Shown here one piece after another: positions 42,031-49,575 of a stretch of 64,000 bases of DNA. The notes under the pieces were generated by a model that saw nothing but the letters and a program-made list of their open reading frames with translations, was not told the origin of the DNA and ran no database searches. How positions within the stretch are numbered: the first letter of the stretch is position 1; each line of letters opens with the position of its first letter. This DNA is from an uncultured Eubacterium sp. (GTDB lineage: Bacteria; Bacillota; Clostridia; Lachnospirales; Lachnospiraceae), in NCBI GenBank assembly GCA_910583555.1, contig CAJTXO010000017.1, positions 1-64,000 of the forward strand. Reading direction: 5' to 3'. Both the position numbers and the translations under genes were made by a program.

Positions 42031-44240
42031 TAATACTCCGGCACAATCTCCGGCATAAAGAACCGCCCCTTGAACAGCGATTTCACAAGAATGTTATACT
42101 CTGCCTTCGTCAGTCCCCTGCGCATCTGCGCGAACGTATCGGCTTCGTCATAATACTCACTATCCATGCCCGACCTGCTCTTTGTCGCATCCGCGTCAAA
42201 ACTCATCAGTTTCTGCACGCCCGGCGCATTGTTCCATGTGTCCCAGTTTGCCAGGGAAGCGCCATTTGGATTTCCCTTTGCCAGGAAATTGCCCACATAT
42301 TTCTGCATCAGTTCCGTCAGCGCTTTCCGCCCCTCTTTGTTCGCTGAACTGATTGCGTTCGGCGCGTATTCCGTATAATTATTTTTATAGTAACCACGCA
42401 GGAAATCTTTGCTCACGCCGTGGAACGCCCCTACATACCGGCTGTAAAAGCCATCGGTGACAGCAGCGTCCGTACCCCAGCGGAAACGGTAGGCGTATAC
42501 CGGCGCGTGGGCGCCGTCCTGATAGAGCCGGTTCGCCGTCTTTTCGATATAATGTCCCGACTGCAGCATACTTCCAAACTTCACCCCGTTTGTCACAAGG
42601 TTCAGCATTTGGGAGCCAGTCGTGATCTGCGTCAGATTTTCCAATTCGGAATCCAGTTTCCCATTCCATGCATAACTCGAAAACTCCGTAGCGTCGCTTC
42701 CGAGGATGACCGGGACGCGGTTATAGTTTCCGGATGAGATCACGGAAAATCCCTCTTTCGGTATCACGGTCCCGTCATGAAATCCCTGCGGGAACTCCCC
42801 GAGGCGCAGCGACGACGATTTATACATATTCGCGACTTCCGTCGTCGAGAGTCCCTGAAACAGCTCGCGTATGACATCATCCTCCGCGTCTTTTAAAAAC
42901 GCGAGCGCACTTTTTTTCGTGGCGTAAGTCCCCCGTTTTACGAGGATGGCCGCGAGCTTTTCCTCCGCGGATTCTTCCCCGTCTTCCGGCGAACACGTAT
43001 TACAGCCGCCGCTGAAAATGATAGCCTTGTGGAACAGTCCGTTCATGCCCGGCGAGATCATGCAGAGCAGCGCATTCCGCGCGCCGGCAGAAAAACCGGA
43101 CAGCGTTACGTTTCCGGGATTTCCCCCAAAGGCGGCAATTTCGTCGCGAACCCAGCTCAGCGCGGCTTTTATGTCCAGCAGCGCAAAATTCCCGCTGTTT
43201 TCCTCATCCGTCCCGTTTCTGAGTGCCGGATGGCTGAGAAAACCGAACGCCCCCAGCCGGTATTCTACTGAAACGACGACGCATTTTGTCTCAGCGGCAA
43301 AACTGGAAAAACTGACATTTGACGTCCCGGAAGCATTTCCGCCGCCGTGCAGGTAAACCATGACCGGCAGATCTTTATCCCCGCTATTGGGGCGGTAAAT
43401 ATTGACATGCAGACAATCCTCCGTTCCCAAATACGATGTTCCATCACTGTACTGTGCCGCCGGTTCTTTCGCGGCGGAGGCATTGAACGTGCCGAGCCAC
43501 GACTCCACCGGCTGGGGCGCCTTCCAGCGGTTTTTCCCCGCCGTGGACGCGCCGTAAGGAACGCCATACCAGACGAGCGCTTTCGCGTTCGCGTCCTCGA
43601 TGCCCCGGACAGCACCTTTCGTCGTCGTCCGGATCAGTTCTGACTGCACCTTGACCGTCACCTTTTTAGTCTTACTGCCGTCTTTCGAAGTAATGGTGAT
43701 CACGGATTTTCCGTTCGCGGCCGCCGTGATCGTTCCATTTTTTGAAACTTTCGCGACAGCCGGATCCGAAGATGAGTAAAAGAGCCGTTTGTTCGCAGCG
43801 CTGGCAGGTGCCGCTTTGGCCCCCAGACTCTGCTGGTTCCCGGGATACATTTTTACACTGGTCGATGCCACATTGATCTTCGACACCTTTTTGCCGACCG
43901 TTACTTTGATCGCCAGCACTTTTTTCTTTTTGCTGTTGTATCCCCGGACGTACGTACTCCCCTTTTTTACCCCTTTGAGCTTTTTATTTTTTATGATCTT
44001 GACGATCTTTTTATTTTTTGATTTCCAGGTCAGTTTCTGATATTTGGACTTTTTCGCCGCCGTCAGCGGATTCTTATTGACAATGTTTAAGATCGTAACT
44101 TTCTTCCCCTTTGCCACCGTATAGGCGGGGTTCTCAGCCGCCCGCGCGGTCCGTCCCGCACAGGCACCCCAAAACATCCCGAGGCACAAAAGGCACAAAA
44201 ATAAATTCACTCTGCTCCATTTTTTCTGATCCATGTTCAT
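42030..44240 (-). CDS. secreted carboxylesterase type B with N-terminal Ig-like domains
   Basis: 736 residues. Signal peptide (FLCLLCLGMFWGACAGRTARAAE), then about 170 residues of Lys-rich Ig-like sequence ending in a Big_2 domain (SAANKRLFYSSSDPAVAKVSKNG), then an alpha/beta hydrolase: oxyanion HGGG (298-301), catalytic Ser384 in GFSAG, FRWGTDA and GAFHGVSKDF with the likely His. The family usually has GESAG. Acts outside the cell on an unknown ester. Its stop overlaps the first ATG of the 17-bp array that leads to uvrA2. Confidence 0.9.
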   Translation of the reverse strand: MNMDQKKWSRVNLFLCLLCLGMFWGACAGRTARAAENPAYTVAKGKKVTILNIVNKNPLTAAKKSKYQKLTWKSKNKKIVKIIKNKKLKGVKKGSTYVRGYNSKKKKVLAIKVTVGKKVSKINVASTSVKMYPGNQQSLGAKAAPASAANKRLFYSSSDPAVAKVSKNGTITAAANGKSVITITSKDGSKTKKVTVKVQSELIRTTTKGAVRGIEDANAKALVWYGVPYGASTAGKNRWKAPQPVESWLGTFNASAAKEPAAQYSDGTSYLGTEDCLHVNIYRPNSGDKDLPVMVYLHGGGNASGTSNVSFSSFAAETKCVVVSVEYRLGAFGFLSHPALRNGTDEENSGNFALLDIKAALSWVRDEIAAFGGNPGNVTLSGFSAGARNALLCMISPGMNGLFHKAIIFSGGCNTCSPEDGEESAEEKLAAILVKRGTYATKKSALAFLKDAEDDVIRELFQGLSTTEVANMYKSSSLRLGEFPQGFHDGTVIPKEGFSVISSGNYNRVPVILGSDATEFSSYAWNGKLDSELENLTQITTGSQMLNLVTNGVKFGSMLQSGHYIEKTANRLYQDGAHAPVYAYRFRWGTDAAVTDGFYSRYVGAFHGVSKDFLRGYYKNNYTEYAPNAISSANKEGRKALTELMQKYVGNFLAKGNPNGASLANWDTWNNAPGVQKLMSFDADATKSRSGMDSEYYDEADTFAQMRRGLTKAEYNILVKSLFKGRFFMPEIVPEY

Positions 44241-44326
44241 CCATCCATTTCCATTTTGTATTCATATGATGTCCATATAATACCAATCCAATAAGACAAA
44301 AATATGTCAAAATAGACAAACATGTT

Positions 44327-45337
44327 TTACTGCCAGCTCAGGGACTGGTATTCCGCCACACGCTCCCGCAGGATCAGGTCCTTCAGCGCCTGTTCGGTCG
44401 GCTTATCTTCAAACAGGACCGCGTTGATCTGCTCGACGATCGGCATGTTGACATGGTGCTTATTTGCCAGCGCCATCGCCGCGCGGGCACAATTGACACC
44501 TTCGATGACCTGCCGTATCTCCTGTTTCGCCTCCTCGAGCGTCTTTCCCTGACCGAGCAGATAGCCGCAATTGTGATTCCGGCTGTGGGTACTCGTACAC
44601 GTTACGATCAGATCGCCGATACCGGAAAGTCCGAAAAACGATTCCATCTTTCCGCCAAGTTCCATACCCAGACGGCTGATCTCCGCGATGCCCCTCGTCA
44701 TGAGCGCCGCCTTTGTATTATCTCCCATCCCCATGCCTTCCAGGATCCCGGCGGCAAGCGCGATCACATTTTTCAACGCTCCGCCGATCTCAATGCCGAT
44801 AATATCCGGACTCACATAAACGCGGAAATTCTCTCCCATAAAAACATCCTGGATGAAAACGGCCGTCTTTTCCGACTTTGCCCCAACCACAACTGTAGTT
44901 GGCATCTGTTTGGAAACTTCCTCGGCATGGCTCGGGCCGGAAAGCACCGCCACATCCGCGTTCGGCAGCTCGTCTTCCAGAATCTCGCACAATGTCATCA
45001 GTGTATTTTCCTCGATTCCCTTCCCCACATTAACGACGATCTGTCCGTCTTCGACAAAGGACTTCGCCAGTCTGGCTGTGGAGCGCACATACGGAGAGGC
45101 CACAGAAAACACGATGATATCCTGCTCGCGGCACGCCTGCTCCAGATCATCCTCGATCACGATCGACGGCGGCAGTTTTATCCCCGGCAGCCGGTCTACG
45201 TGCTCCCTCTTTTCGCGGAGCATATCCGTTTCCTCCTTCACCGCTGACCAGACAGTCACGCGGTGTCCGTTGTTCGCGCATAATATGGCAAGCGCGGTCC
45301 CCCAGCTCCCAGCTCCCAAAAAGCTTATCCTTTTCAT
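44327..45337 (-). CDS. gpsA: glycerol-3-phosphate dehydrogenase [NAD(P)+]
   Basis: Makes sn-glycerol-3-phosphate for membrane lipids. 336 residues; NAD loop ISFLGAGSWGTALAILCANNGH, VNVGKGIEENTL, SGPSHAEEV, and the catalytic Lys region LAAGILEGMGMGDNTKAALMTRG. Start overlaps the plsY stop (ATGA), forming der-plsY-gpsA. Confidence 0.96.
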   Translation of the reverse strand: MKRISFLGAGSWGTALAILCANNGHRVTVWSAVKEETDMLREKREHVDRLPGIKLPPSIVIEDDLEQACREQDIIVFSVASPYVRSTARLAKSFVEDGQIVVNVGKGIEENTLMTLCEILEDELPNADVAVLSGPSHAEEVSKQMPTTVVVGAKSEKTAVFIQDVFMGENFRVYVSPDIIGIEIGGALKNVIALAAGILEGMGMGDNTKAALMTRGIAEISRLGMELGGKMESFFGLSGIGDLIVTCTSTHSRNHNCGYLLGQGKTLEEAKQEIRQVIEGVNCARAAMALANKHHVNMPIVEQINAVLFEDKPTEQALKDLILRERVAEYQSLSWQ

Positions 45338-46014
45338 GACATACCTCCTTCGTGATCCTCTTTTCGTTTTGCCCCAAGTTTATTTTCTGTTCCGTGTAAA
45401 AGCCTTATGATATTTGCCCTGTGCTTTATGTAAGCCAGACCGGTAAACAACAGGCTTATCATAAGCAGTACCGGAAAATATGCGCTGTCCCGGTAATGAA
45501 GCACGGAAAACACCGGAATATACCACACGACGATCAGCGATCCGAGCGACACATATCGTGTCACCGCCACGACGACAACGAAAATAGCCAGACCAACCGC
45601 GATGAACAGCGGATCGAGCGTGGACACGACGATGACTGCCGCCGAGACCGCGATCCCTTTTCCGCCCCGGAATTTCAACGTTACCGGAAAATTGTGCCCC
45701 AGCACGACGCCGAGTCCGGCGCAGAGTGTAAACATATAGGTGAGATCCTGGCCAAATCCCATGCGCGCGCAGTAATAAAATTTCACGACGAGCATCGGTA
45801 TAAACGCTTTTATCAGATCGCCGAGAAACGTGAGCGCCCCCGCTTTCGCGCCGAGGGAGCGCAGCGCGTTCGTCGTACCGATGTTACCACTCCCCGTCGA
45901 CCGTATGTCCATTCCATTCATCTTACCAACGAGATACCCCGTGGGGAAACAGCCAAACGCGTAACCAATGACCAGGATCAAAAACCCGGTTAAGATATTT
46001 GCTGACACCGCCAT
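45334..46014 (-). CDS. plsY: acyl-phosphate:glycerol-3-phosphate acyltransferase
   Basis: 226 residues, integral membrane protein with five or more helices. PlsY loops are present: SGNIGTTNALRSLGAKAG, GHNFPVTLKFRGGKGIAVS. First acylation of glycerol-3-phosphate. ATG overlaps the der stop (TAATG). Confidence 0.95.
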   Translation of the reverse strand: MAVSANILTGFLILVIGYAFGCFPTGYLVGKMNGMDIRSTGSGNIGTTNALRSLGAKAGALTFLGDLIKAFIPMLVVKFYYCARMGFGQDLTYMFTLCAGLGVVLGHNFPVTLKFRGGKGIAVSAAVIVVSTLDPLFIAVGLAIFVVVVAVTRYVSLGSLIVVWYIPVFSVLHYRDSAYFPVLLMISLLFTGLAYIKHRANIIRLLHGTENKLGAKRKEDHEGGMS

Positions 46015-47333
46015 TACTCCTTTCGTTCCCGAATAAACATCCGGATCGGAGTGCCGGTAAAGCCAAATGTCTCGCGGATCCGGTTTTCTATATAACGCTG
46101 ATAGGAAAAGTGCATCAGTTCCTTGCTGTTCACAAAGACCACAAACGTCGGTGGCTTCGTGCTGACCTGTGTCATATAAAACAGCTTGAGCCTTTTTCCT
46201 TTGTCCGACGGCGGCTGCTGCATCGCAACGGCCTCCATCAGTATTTCATTGAGCACACCGGTCTGGATGCGCAGCGAGTGGAACTGGATGACCGTCTCGA
46301 TCCGCTCGAACAGTTTTTCCGTGCGCTGTCCGGTGAGCGCGGAAATAAACATGATCTCCGCGTAAGGGACGAACGAGAGTATCTCCCGCACGCGGTTCGT
46401 GTACTCTTTTACCGTGTGATTATCCTTTTCCACCGCGTCCCATTTATTGACGGCGATGATCAGTCCCTTTCCCCTGTCATGGGCGATGCCCGCTATTTTC
46501 GCGTCCTGCTCCGTCACGCCCTCGACGGCGTCGATCATCAAAATGACGACGTCCGAGCGTTCGATCGCCGCCACGGTCCTGATAATACTATATCGTTCTA
46601 AATCTTCCTTGATTTTATTCTTCCTTCTTATACCAGCTGTATCAATAAATACATATTCTTTTCCGTCGCGGACGATCTCAGTGTCGATCGCGTCGCGCGT
46701 CGTACCGGCGATCTCAGACACGATGACACGGTTTTTCCCCACCAGTTTGTTGACGAGCGAAGATTTTCCGGCATTCGGCTTCCCGACGATCGCTATTTTC
46801 GGGCGCTCATCCTCTTCCTCCTCAAATTTTTCCGGCGCGATATGTTCGAGCACCGCGTCGAGCATATCTCCGATGCCCAGTTTCGACGAGGCGGACACCG
46901 GATGAGGATCACCGATCCCAAGATTGTAAAATTCGTACACATCCGGCATATATTTTTCAAAACTATCGACTTTATTTACGACTAAGACCACCGGTTTCCC
47001 CGATTTGCGCAGCATATCCGCCACTTTGAAATCCATGTCGACCAGTCCCTGCCGGACATCGGTGAGAAACAAAATGACATCGGCCGCAGCGATGGCGATA
47101 TTCGCCTGCTCGCGCATGTGCGAGAGCATGGCATCCTTCGTATCAAGGTCGATCCCGCCGGTATCGATCAGCGACATACTGCGGTCGAGCCAGGTGAAAT
47201 CCGCGTAGATCCGGTCGCGCGTCACGCCGGGGTAGTCTTTTACGATCGAGATCCTCTCCCCCGCCAGCGTATTAAAAAGCGTGGATTTCCCCACATTGGG
47301 CCTTCCCACGACAGCAATAATTGGTTTACTCAT
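46014..47333 (-). CDS. der: ribosome biogenesis GTPase Der (EngA)
   Basis: 440 residues from the ATG at 47333 (GAGGAG four bases upstream). Two G domains in tandem: GRPNVGKST, DTGGID, NKVD and GKPNAGKSS, DTAGIR, NKWD, then a KH-like C-terminal domain. Needed for 50S assembly. Own promoter at 47385-47413. Confidence 0.97.
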   Translation of the reverse strand: MSKPIIAVVGRPNVGKSTLFNTLAGERISIVKDYPGVTRDRIYADFTWLDRSMSLIDTGGIDLDTKDAMLSHMREQANIAIAAADVILFLTDVRQGLVDMDFKVADMLRKSGKPVVLVVNKVDSFEKYMPDVYEFYNLGIGDPHPVSASSKLGIGDMLDAVLEHIAPEKFEEEEDERPKIAIVGKPNAGKSSLVNKLVGKNRVIVSEIAGTTRDAIDTEIVRDGKEYVFIDTAGIRRKNKIKEDLERYSIIRTVAAIERSDVVILMIDAVEGVTEQDAKIAGIAHDRGKGLIIAVNKWDAVEKDNHTVKEYTNRVREILSFVPYAEIMFISALTGQRTEKLFERIETVIQFHSLRIQTGVLNEILMEAVAMQQPPSDKGKRLKLFYMTQVSTKPPTFVVFVNSKELMHFSYQRYIENRIRETFGFTGTPIRMFIRERKE

Positions 47334-47384
47334 AGTACTCCTCATTTCTGCATATTTTATCAAATATTACCACGCACTTCCTTT

Positions 47385-47413
47385 ATTCTACAGGAAATCG
47401 TATCCAAAATCAA
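47385..47413 (-). promoter_or_regulatory. der operon promoter
   Basis: Minus strand TTGATT (47408-47413), 17 bases, TAGAAT (47385-47390). Faces the yjfB promoter. Confidence 0.65.
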
Positions 47414-47425
47414 TAGAAAAAAGCA

Positions 47426-47454
47426 TTGTCTTTTCCGTCCCCACATGATATAAT
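47426..47454 (+). promoter_or_regulatory. yjfB promoter
   Basis: TTGTCT (47426), 17 bases, TATAAT (47449-47454); 44 bases before the start codon. Confidence 0.75.
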
Positions 47455-47497
47455 TGAAAAAAATCGAGCGCGATTCGCGAAAAAGGAGGTTGATACG

Positions 47498-47692
47498 ATG
47501 GATTTAAGTCTCGGCATGGACATCGCCGGATACGCAAATGCAAACGCCATTCAAAATACGCAGTCCCAGGTATCGATTGCGATGATGAAGAAAACTCTTG
47601 ACCTGCAGGAGGCGGCGGGCAGCCAGATCGTACAGATGATGGAACAGTCCGTAAATCCCTCGTTAGGAGGAAATATCGACATCCGTGTTTAA
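47498..47692 (+). CDS. YjfB-family putative motility protein
   Basis: 64 residues: MDLSLGMDIAGYANANAIQ.. followed by SQVSIAMMKKTLDLQEAAGSQIVQMM, ending NIDIRV. This is the whole of the YjfB family, small proteins often found in flagellated Firmicutes; role unknown. AAAGGAGG eight bases before the ATG; own promoter and terminator. Confidence 0.88.
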   Translation: MDLSLGMDIAGYANANAIQNTQSQVSIAMMKKTLDLQEAAGSQIVQMMEQSVNPSLGGNIDIRV

Positions 47693-47718
47693 ATGGCTGT
47701 TATAACAAAAATACCAGG

Positions 47719-47750
47719 GGAGATTTCTTGCAGAAAGAAATCTCCTTTTG
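47719..47750 (+). terminator. terminator after yjfB
   Basis: GGAGATTTCTT and AAGAAATCTCC pair around GCAGA, then TTTT. Confidence 0.88.
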
Positions 47751-47772
47751 ACGTCCCCTTTTCCTCCGCTTC

Positions 47773-48180
47773 TCAGACAGCCTCAAATGCGTTTTCCACA
47801 TGCGTCACCCGTTCACCGTCGATGGCTACCACATCAAAACGCATCGGCGTGTCCGGCGGAGTCCCTTCTTTATATATATAATATCTGGCACAGCGGGAAA
47901 TATTCCTTATTTTTTTGAAATCCACCGCGTACGAACTTTCACCACAGGCCGCCGTTTTCCGGTATTTTACTTCCACAAATACGAGCACGTCCCCATCGTT
48001 TGCCACGATGTCGATCTCCGCCGTGCGGCACCGGTAATTCGTGGCGACGATGCGGTATCCTTTTTCTTCCAGATATTTACATGCGAGCGCTTCTTTTTCG
48101 CTCCCGATCTCCCTTCGGTTCATAACGATCCCACCCCTCTTTTTGTCGTTCTTCCCGCTCCCGATCTCCCTCCGGTTCAT
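47773..48180 (-). CDS. yraN: YraN/UPF0102 nuclease-fold protein with duplicated N-terminus
   Basis: 135 residues. Conserved core: EKEALACKYLEEKGYRIVATNYRCRTAEIDIVANDGDVLVFVEVKYR, a restriction-endonuclease-like fold with the EIDI and EVKYR metal residues. Role unclear, often linked to DNA processing. The first 19 residues (MNRREIGSGKNDKKRGGIV) are a copy of the following MNRREIGSEK, because 57 bases around the start are duplicated, so the second ATG at 48123 has the same upstream sequence and could be the original start. Confidence 0.9.
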   Translation of the reverse strand: MNRREIGSGKNDKKRGGIVMNRREIGSEKEALACKYLEEKGYRIVATNYRCRTAEIDIVANDGDVLVFVEVKYRKTAACGESSYAVDFKKIRNISRCARYYIYKEGTPPDTPMRFDVVAIDGERVTHVENAFEAV

Positions 48181-48212
48181 AACGATCCCACCCTCTTTTT
48201 GTCGTTCTTTTC
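48099..48212. repeat. 57-bp tandem duplication at the yraN start
   Basis: Copies starting at 48099 and 48156 with few differences (CTTCGG/CTCCGG, CACCCCTC/CACCCTC). Each has the ribosome site GGGTGGGATCGTT and an in-frame ATG. Confidence 0.9.
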
Positions 48213-48267
48213 GTTCTCGTTCCTCATTCGCACACGCCTTTTGTGGCTGGACGCGCGCATTTCATGA

Positions 48268-49380
48268 TCACATCTGCATGATGATCTCACGGATTTCCTC
48301 TTCCGCGACCGGCCGGGCATAGACGTCTTCGCCAAATGTCATGACCTCCCCGATCCCTTTCTGGAACACAAAACGCAGCTTTCCGTCGCGTACTTTTTTA
48401 TCGGTGTACAGCTTTTTCACCAGTTCCTCCCGGTCGATGCCTTCCGGGATCCCGACGGGAAGGCCGATCCTCTTCTGGAGCGCGATGACGCGGTCTCTCT
48501 CGTCTTCCGTGAGGAAACCGAGCCTGCATCCGAGATTTACCTGCGCCGTCATGCCGATCGAGAGCGCCTGTCCGTGCAGCAGCTTATAACCGCTCACCGT
48601 CTCGATGGCACGCCCCACCGTATGGCCGAGGTTCAGTATCTCCCGTAGATTCTGTTCCTTCTCGTCCTTCATCACGACCTCATACTTGACGCGGCAGTTC
48701 TGTTCGCAAATGTATTCGCAGACGTCCGGTACACCGCTTAATATATCCTCCACATGGTCCTCAATGTACGAAAAAAATGACGCGTCCGCCAGACAGGCGT
48801 GCTTGACCGTCTCCGCCAGGCCGTTGATCAGATGCTCCTTTGGCAGTGTCTTCCAGGTATCAATGTCTATATACACTTTTTTCGGCTGGTAGATCAGCCC
48901 GATCAGGTTCGTGGCCAGATCGGTATCCACGGCCGTTTTCCCGCCGATCGAGGCGTCGGCCGCAGCCAGAAGGGACGTCGTATAATTTACATACGGCACG
49001 CCTCTTCCAAACGTTCCCGCGACAAATCCGGCCAGATCCGAAACGACGCCGCCGCCTGCCGCGATGACACAGCAGTCCCGCCGGAAACCTTTCTCCAGCA
49101 TCGCGTCCTCGATCTGTTCTTTCGTCTTCCGGACCTTACTTTTTTCCCCGGCGGGAAACACAAAAAGTTCCGCCGAAAATCCCGCTTCCCGCAGCCGTTC
49201 AACAAGCGGCGCGGCGTACAGCTCCCTGACATTCGTATCGGTCACGACCGCGAACTTTTTACAGTTTCCGGTCAGACCGTTTTTCAGATCGTCCACCAGT
49301 TCCGGAATCAGATTCCTTCCGATCCGCACATCGTATGAATCATCCACTGTTTTTTTTAGTTCTACTCTGAATTTCTGCAT
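48268..49380 (-). CDS. aroB: 3-dehydroquinate synthase
   Basis: Second shikimate step. 370 residues; NAD and metal motifs AAGGGVVSDLAGFVAGTFGRG, IGGKTAVDT, GLAETVKHA, LNLGHTVGRAIE and LLHGQALSIGM are intact. Ribosome site GAGGGA is about 12 bases upstream, longer than usual. Promoter at 49437-49465. Confidence 0.96.
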   Translation of the reverse strand: MQKFRVELKKTVDDSYDVRIGRNLIPELVDDLKNGLTGNCKKFAVVTDTNVRELYAAPLVERLREAGFSAELFVFPAGEKSKVRKTKEQIEDAMLEKGFRRDCCVIAAGGGVVSDLAGFVAGTFGRGVPYVNYTTSLLAAADASIGGKTAVDTDLATNLIGLIYQPKKVYIDIDTWKTLPKEHLINGLAETVKHACLADASFFSYIEDHVEDILSGVPDVCEYICEQNCRVKYEVVMKDEKEQNLREILNLGHTVGRAIETVSGYKLLHGQALSIGMTAQVNLGCRLGFLTEDERDRVIALQKRIGLPVGIPEGIDREELVKKLYTDKKVRDGKLRFVFQKGIGEVMTFGEDVYARPVAEEEIREIIMQM

Positions 49381-49436
49381 CGGTATATTTTATCCCTCTT
49401 TCTTTTTGTTCGCAATTTTTATTGGCGTCAGCACCT

Positions 49437-49465
49437 ATTTTATCACATTTTGGGGGCCGGCACAA
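49437..49465 (-). promoter_or_regulatory. aroB promoter
   Basis: Minus strand TTGTGC (49460-49465), 17 bases, TAAAAT (49437-49442). Confidence 0.55.
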
Positions 49466-49488
49466 TTCTTTTTCTAAAAACGCCTTCC

Positions 49489-49517
49489 TTGACTTTCCTA
49501 TTTCCATATGATATATT
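49489..49517 (+). promoter_or_regulatory. glmS promoter
   Basis: TTGACT (49489-49494), 17 bases, TATATT (49512-49517). Only about 50 bases remain before the start codon, so there is no room for a glmS ribozyme. Confidence 0.7.
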
Positions 49518-49575
49518 CAAATCAATTGGCAAAACATATACTACATATTGAAAAGAAAGACTTTGGAGGATTATT

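Noticed and set aside
44241..44326. promoter for the esterase gene
   Set aside because: A TGGTATTAT extended -10 is present but no -35 at usable distance, so it was not annotated.
49400..49575. glmS ribozyme
   Set aside because: Only about 50 bases lie between the promoter and the start codon and no ribozyme core could be seen.
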